Positions 34,743-44,005 of a DNA stretch of 64,000 nucleotides are shown here, one piece after another; position 1 is the first letter of the stretch, and each line of letters starts with the position of its first letter. The notes under the pieces are model-generated. The model was not told the origin of the DNA, did no database searches, and saw only the letters and a program-made list of their open reading frames with translations. This DNA is from an uncultured Algibacter sp. (GTDB lineage Bacteria; Bacteroidota; Bacteroidia; Flavobacteriales; Flavobacteriaceae). Both the position numbers and the translations under genes were made by a program. The stretch covers positions 1 through 64,000 of the forward strand of contig CALGNX010000014.1 in NCBI GenBank assembly GCA_937958265.1. The letters are read 5' to 3'.

Positions 34743-37700
34743 ATGAAGATAAATAAATTATATGCGTTCTATACACTTCTTTGCTTAAGCATATTTTGCT
34801 TTCCAGGCATAGTCTCGGCGCAAACTGAGAATACTGAAGTGTCTGGAACTATTGTTGACGGACAAGGAAATCCTTTAACAGAAGTGAAAATCTATGGCCC
34901 TTCAGGCATTCGAGCTACTACTAATAGTAATGGTAAATTTACTATTAGCCTACCTAGTGATGACGTGGTGGTTATTGAAAAGAGAGGTTATAACTCGCAA
35001 TTACTTAGTCTCGAAGCATTACTTAATACGGAGGATATTAAACTTATAAAATCTCAATTTCTTGCATCTGATGACGATAAAATTAACATTGGGGTTGCCA
35101 CAAGAAACAGACGCGATTTTGTAGGGTCTGTTTCCTCAGTAAATACGAAAGACCGCCTAACTTACGATAATACACAGTTTGTAAGGAACTACATAAACGG
35201 TTTAACGGTAGGTGTTAGAGGCTCGGATAACGTTAGGGGTATAGGTAATGCTCTTTTTGTTATTGATGGTGTTTTTGGTCGTAATCCAAATATCCTAAAT
35301 ATGGAGGAAGTAGATCAAATTACTATACTTAAGGACGCTAACGCAGTCGCGTTATATGGTAGCCAGGGTCGAAATGGTGTAATTGTAATTAATACAAAAC
35401 GAGGTAAAATAAATAAAAAAGAAGTGAATGTTAACATACGTTCAGGTATTAGTACACCAATTTCGTTACCTAATTATTTAGGGGCCGCAGATTTTATGGA
35501 GTTGCGTAACGAGGCGTTCTTGAATGATGGCCAAGATTTGACTACAGTAGGTTTTTCTCAAGATCAAATTAATAATACTAGAAGTGGTTTAAATCCATTA
35601 CAATTTCCTGATGTTGATTTATACGATTTTGTGCAGCCTTTTGTTAACACCACAAATGTTATTTCAGAATTTTCTGGAGGAAATGATAAGTCACGCTATT
35701 ATGTAAATATGGGGTGGATTTATAATGAAAATTGGGTTAATATAAATGATGATATAAATGCTGGTAATAACAGGTTTAATGTTCGTGGTAATATTGATTT
35801 TAAGGTTAACGATTGGATATCAAGTAGTGTAGATGGTGTTGTAATAATATCAAGTTCTAAAAGTTCTAGAGCTAATTTGTTTAATTCAGCGACTACTTTT
35901 TTACCTTTCGATTACGCACCGTTAATTCCTGTAAGTAGTTTGGATGTAGCGAATAATCCCGATTTAGAAACCTTATTAGCAGGTGCTACTGTTTTTAATG
36001 GTAACTTACTGGGTTCAGCACAGCAATTTGGGGTTAATGCACCCATTGCTCGCGAAATTGCCGGTGGCTTTCAAGACAGAAGATTTCGTGTAACACAAAT
36101 TAATAATGCTATTGATTTTGATTTATCAAGAATCACCAAAGGTCTTTCTGCAAAAACCTATTTAAGTTTCGATTTTGTCGATAGCTTTACCACATCTATT
36201 AGTAATGAATTTAGAACTTATAACGGTACTGAATTTCTGAACAGAACAGACTTAACCGCACCTTTAAGAACAGCAGGTGAGGATCAAAGAGATCTTTCAG
36301 AAAATGTGGCGTCGAATGGTTTTGAGTCTAGATTAGGTGCTTATGCATTAGTTAACTATACAAAATCGTTTGCAACAAACCATTCCATAAATACTACATT
36401 ATTGGGGTATTATAATTCTGAAAATAGAGTAGGATCGGTACAAACGGATAAAGACGCGCATATTGGTTTCCAGATGACGTATGATTTTAAAAAGAAATTA
36501 TTTGTAGACTTTTCGGGGGCTTATATTCATTCTATAAAATTACCTAAGGGCAATAGAGGTGCGCTGTCTCCAACAGTTGGTTTAGGTTATATTTTAAGTG
36601 AAGATGCGTTTTTAAAAGATTCAAAGGTTGTAAATTATTTAAAATTACGAGCATCTGCCGGTATTATTAGGTCGGATAGAGGTATTAATGGCTATTATTT
36701 ATACGATGAAAATTATTCCGATGGAGGTAATTTTAACTGGGCAGATAATGTGTTTTCAAATCGAAGACAGGATATTTCACAAGGTGCTAATCCTAATTTA
36801 GGTTTTGAGGAGCGCATAGATCTAAATCTTGGTGTAGAGGCCTATTTAATGAACTCAATTTGGTTGGAAGCTAATGTATTTAGATCTGAGTTAGATAAGC
36901 AGTTAACTTTTTTAGCAGATCAATATCCTTCTTATTATAATACGTTTAGGCCGAGAGATAATTTTAATGCAAATCTATATTCAGGTTTTGAATTGGGTAT
37001 GAATTTTAATAAAAAATTCAATGAAGTTTCTATTGGTGTTGGTACCAACGTATTATACAGTCAAACGGAAGCTTCTAAGCGATCAGAAACTAATGAGTTT
37101 GCTTATCAAAACAGACAAGGTGTTGAGTTGTCTTCTATTTTTGGATTTCAAGATTTAGGTTTTTATACTGAATCTGATTTTACAGGTTTAGATGGCGATG
37201 GTAACTTTGTACTAGATGGAGCGTTACCACAGCCTAATTTAGGGTCTAGCGTAAAACCTGGGGATATTCGTTATGCAGATCAAAACAACGATAATGTCAT
37301 CGATCAAGATGATCAAATAGCACTGGGTCAGGCCGCAAGTCCTTGGTCTTATGGTGTTAATTTGAATATTAAGTACAAGCGTTTTAATTTATTCGTATTA
37401 GGTACAGGGCAAACAGGTGCTTTAGGAAACAAATTAAGTTCTGAGTTTAATAATTATTATGGTGTAAATGGTACAAATAAATACTCTGAAGAAGTTATAG
37501 GACGTTGGACACCACAAACTGCAGATACAGCTACATTCCCAAGATTGTCTGCTTTAGACAATAGAAACAATTTCAGAACTTCATCGTTTTGGTTATACGA
37601 CAATAGTTTCTTCGAAATTAGCCGCGCACAGTTAACTTATGAGTTTACAGATACTTTTTGTGATAAGGTAGGTTTAGAGAATTTCAGTTTAAACTTCCAA

Positions 37701-37808
37701 GGTACTAACCTTTTAGAAATTTCTGAAAACAGAGCCATTAATCAGCTTAATATAGGTACCAGCCCACAGTCTAGGACATATACATTTGGTGTTAGGGTAT
37801 CATTTTAA
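34743..37808 (+). CDS. Second SusC/RagA-family transporter, with an unusual TonB-box region
   Basis: A 1021-residue TonB-dependent transporter. Signal peptide at 1-27 (PGIVSAQ), carboxypeptidase-regulatory-like domain at 31-105 (VSGTIVDGQGNPLTEVKIYG), then the plug with ILKDANAVALYGSQGRNGVI and a barrel ending in RTYTFGVRVSF. Where the SusC family normally has a hydrophobic EVVVVGYG TonB box, this one reads DDKINIGVATRNRRD (111-125). It is clearly paralogous to, but diverged from, the first SusC of the operon, so it probably takes a different ligand. Its own SusD follows after 21 bases. Confidence 0.92.
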   Translation: MKINKLYAFYTLLCLSIFCFPGIVSAQTENTEVSGTIVDGQGNPLTEVKIYGPSGIRATTNSNGKFTISLPSDDVVVIEKRGYNSQLLSLEALLNTEDIKLIKSQFLASDDDKINIGVATRNRRDFVGSVSSVNTKDRLTYDNTQFVRNYINGLTVGVRGSDNVRGIGNALFVIDGVFGRNPNILNMEEVDQITILKDANAVALYGSQGRNGVIVINTKRGKINKKEVNVNIRSGISTPISLPNYLGAADFMELRNEAFLNDGQDLTTVGFSQDQINNTRSGLNPLQFPDVDLYDFVQPFVNTTNVISEFSGGNDKSRYYVNMGWIYNENWVNINDDINAGNNRFNVRGNIDFKVNDWISSSVDGVVIISSSKSSRANLFNSATTFLPFDYAPLIPVSSLDVANNPDLETLLAGATVFNGNLLGSAQQFGVNAPIAREIAGGFQDRRFRVTQINNAIDFDLSRITKGLSAKTYLSFDFVDSFTTSISNEFRTYNGTEFLNRTDLTAPLRTAGEDQRDLSENVASNGFESRLGAYALVNYTKSFATNHSINTTLLGYYNSENRVGSVQTDKDAHIGFQMTYDFKKKLFVDFSGAYIHSIKLPKGNRGALSPTVGLGYILSEDAFLKDSKVVNYLKLRASAGIIRSDRGINGYYLYDENYSDGGNFNWADNVFSNRRQDISQGANPNLGFEERIDLNLGVEAYLMNSIWLEANVFRSELDKQLTFLADQYPSYYNTFRPRDNFNANLYSGFELGMNFNKKFNEVSIGVGTNVLYSQTEASKRSETNEFAYQNRQGVELSSIFGFQDLGFYTESDFTGLDGDGNFVLDGALPQPNLGSSVKPGDIRYADQNNDNVIDQDDQIALGQAASPWSYGVNLNIKYKRFNLFVLGTGQTGALGNKLSSEFNNYYGVNGTNKYSEEVIGRWTPQTADTATFPRLSALDNRNNFRTSSFWLYDNSFFEISRAQLTYEFTDTFCDKVGLENFSLNFQGTNLLEISENRAINQLNIGTSPQSRTYTFGVRVSF

Positions 37809-37829
37809 ATAAATAAAAATAGATATAAA

Positions 37830-39554
37830 ATGAAAAAAATAATAAAATATGTAGCTATAATTGCAGTCTTTAACTGTATAACTAGCTGTGAATCTATTTT
37901 GGAACCTGTTGATGAGAACCGATTAGATTTTGAATTTGTAAGTACAGATCCGGAGTCTGCCGAAGGTTTGTTATTAAATGGATATGCGCGTTTACAAGAT
38001 CAGTTCACTTTTATTGAAACTGCTACGGATGATGCTGTAAGTAACCAGTTAGATAATAGTTTTAAGCGTATGGCATTAGGGGAATTGAATGCGCAATTCA
38101 ACCCTACTGCACGTTGGAACAATTTTGAAAATGTACTATGGGTAAATAGATTTTTAGAAGTTATTGAAGCCAGAGAAATTGTTTGGTCTCAAGATGAACA
38201 AATAAATGATATGTTTTACCTGCGCATGGAGGGAGAGGCTTTAGCTTTAAGGGGTTTACACCACTATTATGCTTTGCAAGCACATGCAGGAGTTGGTGTT
38301 TCTGGAGAGCTTTTAGGTATTCCTTATTTTAATGAATTTATTCAAGCTGATGGTAATTTTAATACACCGCGCTTATCTTTTGAAGCGTCTGTTTTAGCTA
38401 TTATGGCAGATTTTGATGCTGCTTTAGCACTATTACCAACAGATTATACAAATGCACCAGACGTTATTTTACCTGTTTATGAGGCGTTTGATATGGATAA
38501 ATATGAGGTTGTTAATGGAAGTTTGTATAATTTAAGAATTTCAGGAAGAATTGTTAGCGCATTAAAAGCGCGTTTAGCTTTATATGCGGCTAGCCCATCT
38601 TTTTTAAACGATGCTAGTTATTATACCATGGCAGCTACCCAAGCGAGTGCGCTTTTAAATACTATTGGAGGCGTGTCGGGATTAGCACCTAATGGAGTAG
38701 ATTACTTTGAAGCTTATGATGAGGGTAATGACGCTGAAATGATATGGAGAGGATCTATTCAAAATAGTCCAAGTGCCAACATTGAAGCTCGTATGTTTCC
38801 ACCGTCTGCTAACGGACAGGGGGAAGTTAACCCTACTCAAAATTTTGTAGATGCCTTTCCTATGCAAAATGGTTTTCCTGCCACAGTGGCTAACGGGTTT
38901 GATCCACAAAATCCGTATTCAAATAGAGATCCTAGATTGGATAAATTTGTAGTTGTTAATGGTGCTACATATGCAGGCCGTAACATCAATACTGGTGTTG
39001 GTGGTGGTATTGATAGGTTAGATTCTATTCCAGAGTTTTCAACTAAAACAGGATATTATTTAAAAAAACCATTACGCCCAGATGTTAGATTGAATGATGA
39101 TGGAACTTCTATAGGTCAAAGACATTACGATGTTTATTTTAGATATACAGAGTTGTTCTTGATTTTTGCAGAAGCAGCAAACGAGCTAGGAGGCCCCGAT
39201 AATACTATAAATGGTATCTCACCAAGAGATGTTATTGGAGCGATAAGGCAAAGAGCTGGAATTGATCAGCCAGATGCTTTTTTAGGGTCTATATCCTCTA
39301 CTGAAGACATGAGAGCACTTATAAGAAACGAACGCCGTTTAGAGTTAAGTTTTGAAGGGCATAGGTTTTGGGATTTAAGACGTTGGGGCTTAAACTTAAA
39401 CGAAACTGCCGAGGGTGCTTTTTTTAATGGTACAAATTATGATTTAGGTGTATCTGTTGAGGTTAGAAACTACCCTTCTTTTGGAATCTATATGCCAATA
39501 CCAAATAATGAAACATTAAGATTTCCTGAAATAGAACAAAATGCAGGTTGGTAG
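37830..39554 (+). CDS. Second SusD/RagB-family lipoprotein
   Basis: Partner of the second SusC. Lipobox NCITSC with Cys20, helical body with GEALALRGLHHYYALQAHAG, and the C-terminal signature RNERRLELSFEGHRFWDLRRWG near residue 500; 574 residues, average length. It differs strongly in sequence from the first SusD, as expected for a pair of separate specificity. It is 39 bases upstream of the surface lipoprotein gene that closes the operon. Confidence 0.94.
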   Translation: MKKIIKYVAIIAVFNCITSCESILEPVDENRLDFEFVSTDPESAEGLLLNGYARLQDQFTFIETATDDAVSNQLDNSFKRMALGELNAQFNPTARWNNFENVLWVNRFLEVIEAREIVWSQDEQINDMFYLRMEGEALALRGLHHYYALQAHAGVGVSGELLGIPYFNEFIQADGNFNTPRLSFEASVLAIMADFDAALALLPTDYTNAPDVILPVYEAFDMDKYEVVNGSLYNLRISGRIVSALKARLALYAASPSFLNDASYYTMAATQASALLNTIGGVSGLAPNGVDYFEAYDEGNDAEMIWRGSIQNSPSANIEARMFPPSANGQGEVNPTQNFVDAFPMQNGFPATVANGFDPQNPYSNRDPRLDKFVVVNGATYAGRNINTGVGGGIDRLDSIPEFSTKTGYYLKKPLRPDVRLNDDGTSIGQRHYDVYFRYTELFLIFAEAANELGGPDNTINGISPRDVIGAIRQRAGIDQPDAFLGSISSTEDMRALIRNERRLELSFEGHRFWDLRRWGLNLNETAEGAFFNGTNYDLGVSVEVRNYPSFGIYMPIPNNETLRFPEIEQNAGW

Positions 39555-39593
39555 AGTTTATAGGGTTTAAATTTAAATGATAAATATATTAAT

Positions 39594-40724
39594 ATGAAAA
39601 TAAAAATTGTTGCTTTAATAGCTGTATGCTTTAGTCTGATGGGGTGTCAGAATGAGGATAATATTGTTGAAGACTTTGGGTCAACCTCGGTATTCTTCCC
39701 TTTTCAAACACCTGTAAGAACTTTAGTCCTTGGTAAATATGATTTAGGTTTTAATGATAATGATAATAATGGAAGATTTGAGATAGGCGTTGTTATGTCT
39801 GGTGTTTTTCAGAACAAGGAAGATAGAAAGGTCGGTTTTGAATTTGCTCCAGATTTAATAGATGCAGCAGCCTTAGGTATTGATAATGTAAACGTACAGG
39901 TCTTGCCAGCCTCTTATTATACTATAGAGCAAGAAAGCCCTGTAACAATCCCGGCAGGTGCAGTTAATGGGCGTATTGGTATACAATTGGAAGATGCTTT
40001 TTTTAACGATCCGCTTTCTTTCGCTCCCTTTGGAGAAGTAAATTATGTAATTCCTATGCGCATTACCAATATAGAAAACCTAGATACGGTATTAAGAGGT
40101 GTACCAGCGGTTGATAATCCTATAAAAATAAAGGCAGACGATTGGAATCCTGCACCTAAGGATTATACCTTATTTGGAATTAAATTTATGAATGAGTTTG
40201 ATGGTATATATTTACGTCGAGGTACAGATAATATTGTAGGAACTTCGGTTGTAACTACAGCAGATACTGGAAATGTTGAAACTTTTACTGTTGATACTAC
40301 AACTGTTTATAAATCGGAGTTTGTTGTTAGAGACGAAATTGTACCTGTTATAACATCAGGAAGAAACACTAATTTAGTTACTAATCGTGTAAGGAGAGGT
40401 TTGATTCCAAGTGAAGACAATGTTAATTTAAACTTGTTATTCGAAAATGGTAACATTACAGTTACTAATGTTGATGGTGATGATTATGAAGTTACAGGTA
40501 CAGGAACATTTGTAGAAAATGGCGATGCTTGGGGCGGTGAAAGTCGTGATGTTATTTATTTGCAATATGAATATAGAGATGTCGCTGTTATAGAGGAAAG
40601 AGAGGATGACGAATTAATATCTACAACAGAGGTAGATTTCTTACATACTGTTAATGATACCTTAGTTATTAGAAATAGAGATGTAAAGTTTGAAACTTTT
40701 GAGCTTCAAATAGCATTACCATAA
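39594..40724 (+). CDS. Surface lipoprotein, DUF1735/DUF5627-like, of a SusCD operon
   Basis: A 376-residue lipoprotein (MKIKIVALIAVCFSLMGC, Cys18). The N-terminal half (about 25-180) resembles the DUF1735 beta-sandwich of BT_3987-type proteins, with LPASYYTIEQESPVTIPAGAV and VIPMRITN, and the C-terminal half begins with DWNPAPKDYTLFGIKFMNEF and YLRRG, as in DUF5627-type proteins. Such proteins accompany SusC/SusD as auxiliary surface glycan-binding proteins, though direct binding has been shown for few. The family assignment is from memory of motifs. Last gene before the terminator. Confidence 0.78.
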   Translation: MKIKIVALIAVCFSLMGCQNEDNIVEDFGSTSVFFPFQTPVRTLVLGKYDLGFNDNDNNGRFEIGVVMSGVFQNKEDRKVGFEFAPDLIDAAALGIDNVNVQVLPASYYTIEQESPVTIPAGAVNGRIGIQLEDAFFNDPLSFAPFGEVNYVIPMRITNIENLDTVLRGVPAVDNPIKIKADDWNPAPKDYTLFGIKFMNEFDGIYLRRGTDNIVGTSVVTTADTGNVETFTVDTTTVYKSEFVVRDEIVPVITSGRNTNLVTNRVRRGLIPSEDNVNLNLLFENGNITVTNVDGDDYEVTGTGTFVENGDAWGGESRDVIYLQYEYRDVAVIEEREDDELISTTEVDFLHTVNDTLVIRNRDVKFETFELQIALP

Positions 40725-40759
40725 TTAGATGTAATTATAGGCTTTATAAATCAGATAAA

Positions 40760-40790
40760 ATAGCGAAAGTTTCTTTCGCTATTTTTTTTT
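40760..40790 (+). terminator. Intrinsic terminator of the SusCD operon
   Basis: Perfect 10-bp stem ATAGCGAAAG (40760-40769) / CTTTCGCTAT (40773-40782), 3-base loop, then a run of nine T. It lies 36 bases after the last gene. Confidence 0.92.
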
Positions 40791-41011
40791 GCTCTATGTT
40801 ATTAAATAAGTGTTGCTTAAAATAAACTTAAAATCTATGTCGTGTTACGTATAAAATGGTTGTTGCTGTTTAAACGATAGAGAAGTATAGCGTAACAATA
40901 CACAAAGGATAACAACTACGTTTATTTAATATTACTTAAGTTTAGTACCTGTTTCATAAGCATCAAGTAATTGTAATTAGGTTTTGGTTCTCCATTATAA
41001 TGGAAGTTCGT

Positions 41012-41019
41012 TATATTTG
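41012..41019 (+). promoter_or_regulatory. -7 promoter element of the 41024 gene
   Basis: TATATTTG, four bases before the preferred ATG at 41024; a TTTTG lies about 25 bases upstream. The position argues for the Met at 41024 and for a leaderless or near-leaderless message, because the alternative ATG at 41000 lies upstream of this box. Confidence 0.5.
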
Positions 41020-41023
41020 CATC

Positions 41024-41401
41024 ATGATCGATTTTAGTAGTTTTCTTGAATTATTTACCAATAGTGTAACAAACGATAGTTTTGTAAAATTAACATTAAG
41101 TAAGCCTTACAGAAAAAGTGAAGGCTTAGTTAACGTTTATATCCGCTTATTTATCACTGAAGAACAATCTTTTTTTCAATTTAAATATAGATATTTAAAA
41201 GAAGAATTATATAAACAATTTAATTTGGAGGATGCTATTAGCCAAATAAAGATACTTCTTAATGAGTCTTTTCGATTAGGTACATTATTTACTTTAAATG
41301 AAGATGTTTTGGTAACAGTATCTAAAAACAAAAATGTTACTTACAGAAATACCATACCTAGTTTTAAAAATAAACTGCCAGATGTACCACTAGGTAGTTA
41401 A
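41024..41401 (+). CDS. Short protein resembling the N-terminal domain of a Bacteroidota SAM-dependent methyltransferase
   Basis: A 125-residue protein with the pattern SFVKLTLSKP, NVYIRLFITEEQ, FQFKYRYLKEE, FNLEDAISQIKILLNESF and LGTLFTLNEDV. This pattern matches, as I recall, the first 110 residues of a roughly 390-residue class I SAM-dependent methyltransferase family of Bacteroidota; the catalytic part is absent here, and no continuation is visible in any frame before purM. It could be a stand-alone domain or a truncated gene. The start at 41024 is preferred over 41000 because a good -7 element lies between them. Confidence 0.6.
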   Translation: MIDFSSFLELFTNSVTNDSFVKLTLSKPYRKSEGLVNVYIRLFITEEQSFFQFKYRYLKEELYKQFNLEDAISQIKILLNESFRLGTLFTLNEDVLVTVSKNKNVTYRNTIPSFKNKLPDVPLGS

Positions 41402-41542
41402 TTTTTAAAGGCTATAATCCACGGTGTTTCTTAAAGCTGTTTTTAGTTCAAAAAAAACAGATTAACAATCACTAATCATATTTTTAGCAAAGGTGTTAAT
41501 CTTCAAAATATTACTTTATTTTTACAATCTAATATACGATTT

Positions 41543-42721
41543 ATGAGTCAGGAAGTTTCAAAGCGTTATGCAGAGCGTGGCGTTTCAGCATCAAAAGCCG
41601 ATGTTCACAACGCTATTAAAAATATAGATAAAGGATTATTTCCTAAGGCGTTTTGCAAAATTGTACCCGATTATTTAACTAATGATGAGGACTATTGTTT
41701 GATTATGCATGCAGATGGTGCAGGAACAAAATCGTCTTTGGGTTATATGTATTGGAAAGAAACAGGAGATATTTCGGTATGGAAAGGTATAGCTCAAGAT
41801 GCCTTAATTATGAATATTGATGATTTATTATGCGTTGGTGCAACAGACAATATTATGTTGTCTTCTACCATTGGTAGAAATAAAAATTTAATACCAGGTG
41901 AAGTGCTTTCTGCTATTATAAATGGTACAGAAGAACTGTTGGAGGATTTAAAATCATTTGGTGTAACTATACACTCTACAGGAGGCGAAACCGCAGATGT
42001 TGGCGACCTGGTTCGCACAATTATTGTAGATTCTACGGTAACAGCTAGATTAAAACGTAGCGAAGTTATAGATAACGCTAACATTGAGGCTGGCGATGTT
42101 ATAGTAGGGTTGGAAAGTTTTGGTCAAGCCTCTTACGAAAATGAGTATAACGGCGGTATGGGTAGTAATGGATTAACATCTGCCCGGCACGATGTTTTTA
42201 GTAAGTATTTAGCTGAAAAATATCCTGAAAGTTTTGATGCTGCTGTACCTGAAAATTTGGTGTATTCTGGAGGAATGAAATTGACAGATAGTGTGGATGG
42301 ATCTCCAATTGATGCCGGGCGGTTAGTATTATCTCCAACACGTACTTACGCACCTATAATTAAAAAAATATTAGCGCAGTTTACAAGTGAAAGTATACAC
42401 GGTATGGTGCATTGCTCTGGTGGTGCGCAAACCAAAATTCTTCATTTTGTAGATCAGTTTCATATTGTAAAAGACAATATGTTCCCTATCCCTCCACTTT
42501 TTAAATTAATACAACAACAATCCAAAACAGATTGGAAGGAAATGTATCAGGTGTTTAATTGCGGGCACCGAATGGAACTTTATGTAAAGCCAGAAATAGC
42601 AGAATCTATTATATCGATATCTAAATCTTTTAATGTAAATGCGCAAATTATTGGAAGAGTAGAAGCTTCAGCAGAGAAAAAACTAACAATTAAATCTGAG
42701 TTTGGTGAGTTTGTTTACTAA
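41543..42721 (+). CDS. purM: Phosphoribosylformylglycinamidine cyclo-ligase (AIR synthase), Bacteroidota type
   Basis: PurM closes the imidazole ring of FGAM to give AIR in purine synthesis, using ATP. The 392-residue protein has RYAERGVSASKADVHNAI, the metal/ATP segment LIMHADGAGTKSSLGYMYW, the signature DALIMNIDDLLCVGATDN, HSTGGETADVGDLVRTIIVDST and HCSGGAQTKILHF near the C-terminal domain. It is longer than E. coli PurM (345), as is usual for the Bacteroidota form. A DUF3078 gene follows in the same direction. Confidence 0.93.
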   Translation: MSQEVSKRYAERGVSASKADVHNAIKNIDKGLFPKAFCKIVPDYLTNDEDYCLIMHADGAGTKSSLGYMYWKETGDISVWKGIAQDALIMNIDDLLCVGATDNIMLSSTIGRNKNLIPGEVLSAIINGTEELLEDLKSFGVTIHSTGGETADVGDLVRTIIVDSTVTARLKRSEVIDNANIEAGDVIVGLESFGQASYENEYNGGMGSNGLTSARHDVFSKYLAEKYPESFDAAVPENLVYSGGMKLTDSVDGSPIDAGRLVLSPTRTYAPIIKKILAQFTSESIHGMVHCSGGAQTKILHFVDQFHIVKDNMFPIPPLFKLIQQQSKTDWKEMYQVFNCGHRMELYVKPEIAESIISISKSFNVNAQIIGRVEASAEKKLTIKSEFGEFVY

Positions 42722-42781
42722 TTAGTTGTTTTTTTATAACTAGAAATAATTATTGATATTAAATAGAACTTTTAAATAGTC

Positions 42782-43741
42782 ATGAAGTTATTACCCTTAT
42801 TTATATTTTATTTTTGTTTCCAATTTTTAATAGCGCAGCCAGATTCGCTTTATATAAAGCCTATTGTAGAAAAATACACAGGGCCACAATGGATACAAAC
42901 TAACAAGGGAACACTAGATATTAGCCAGGTGTCCTTTACAAATTGGAACTCTGGAGGTGTAAATTCTATTTCGGGTTTAGTAGGGTACAATTCAGCGTTA
43001 GACTATAAAGATTTGTTTTTTAATTGGAAAAATAATGTGGCACTTCGTTACGGCCTCAACCAACAACAAAACAGAGAAACTAGAAAAACACAAGATCTAT
43101 TCGAAATAAACTCCAATTTAGGATATAAACCAAATACATCTACCGATTGGTTTTATTCTGCCAGGCTTAATTTTAGAACACAACTAGCAAAAGGTTTTAA
43201 GTACCCGAATACAGAAGATCCTATTTCCAAAATTTTGGCTCCTGGATATTTATTTTTAGGGATGGGTATGGAATATGGGAAAAACATAGACAAATTATCA
43301 TTTTATTTTTCACCAATGACTTTAAAAACAACATTTGTTTTGGATGAAGATTTAGCAAATGCAGGATCTTTTGGTGTTGCTCCTGCTATTTTTGATGCTA
43401 ATGGAAATGTAATAAGTCCTGGAGAACAAATAAGAACAGAGTTTGGTATATTATTAACAAATAGTTACGAAATGGAAGTTGTTGAAAATATTAATGTAAA
43501 AAATGAAATAAGTGTTTATTCAGATTACATAAATAATTTTGGTAATTTAGATTTGGATTGGAGAATCGATTTTGATTTTAAAGTGAACTCTTTTGTACGC
43601 GCATCCTTTGGTTCGCACATTCGTTATGATGATGATGTAAAAACCCAAAGGCCATCGAAGATAGAAGGGGAAGTGGTTGAAGCAGGAGCAAAGGTGCAGT
43701 GGAAACAATTTTTAGGTGTTGGTTTTGCCGTCGATTTCTAA
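42782..43741 (+). CDS. DUF3078 domain protein, exported
   Basis: A 319-residue protein with a signal peptide (residues 1-18, ending FLIAQ) and the DUF3078 body: GTLDISQVSFTNWNSGGVNS, then NWKNNVALRYGLNQQ, RKTQDLFEINSNLGYK and repeated amphipathic strands to the C-terminal aromatic (GVGFAVDF). The alternating strands and terminal Phe suggest a small outer-membrane beta barrel; the function is unknown. It lies 60 bases downstream of purM. Confidence 0.88.
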   Translation: MKLLPLFIFYFCFQFLIAQPDSLYIKPIVEKYTGPQWIQTNKGTLDISQVSFTNWNSGGVNSISGLVGYNSALDYKDLFFNWKNNVALRYGLNQQQNRETRKTQDLFEINSNLGYKPNTSTDWFYSARLNFRTQLAKGFKYPNTEDPISKILAPGYLFLGMGMEYGKNIDKLSFYFSPMTLKTTFVLDEDLANAGSFGVAPAIFDANGNVISPGEQIRTEFGILLTNSYEMEVVENINVKNEISVYSDYINNFGNLDLDWRIDFDFKVNSFVRASFGSHIRYDDDVKTQRPSKIEGEVVEAGAKVQWKQFLGVGFAVDF

Positions 43742-44005
43742 ATGTTTCAATCTGTCTTATTCTTATTTTAGGATTTCAGTTGTTTAAAAAATCGATTTTT
43801 TCTTCTTAAATAAAACGTTTGGCAGTTCGTATTTATACAGTAAGATGCCTTTGTTTTTATTTTAATATATGGGTATATAATTTTTAGGTTTACAAAAAAA
43901 ATATTAAAATTAAAGAGGAAAATATGAGGCCTTTTTGTGTAAGATAACACATAATTCAGTATTAAGTAAACATCATGCAATCCTACTTAAAAGTATTAAA
44001 AAGTC

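Noticed and set aside
41794-42084. 96-codon minus-strand frame within purM
   Set aside because: Shadow of purM; low-complexity Ser/Thr/Ile composition.
43768-43980. 70-codon minus-strand frame in the DUF3078-nrdJ gap
   Set aside because: Translation is Phe/Tyr/Lys/Asn-rich as expected of AT-rich non-coding DNA; no recognisable motif.
43742-44005. Cobalamin riboswitch or NrdR box before nrdJ
   Set aside because: Searched by eye for the B12-box core and for paired NrdR-type boxes; neither was found.
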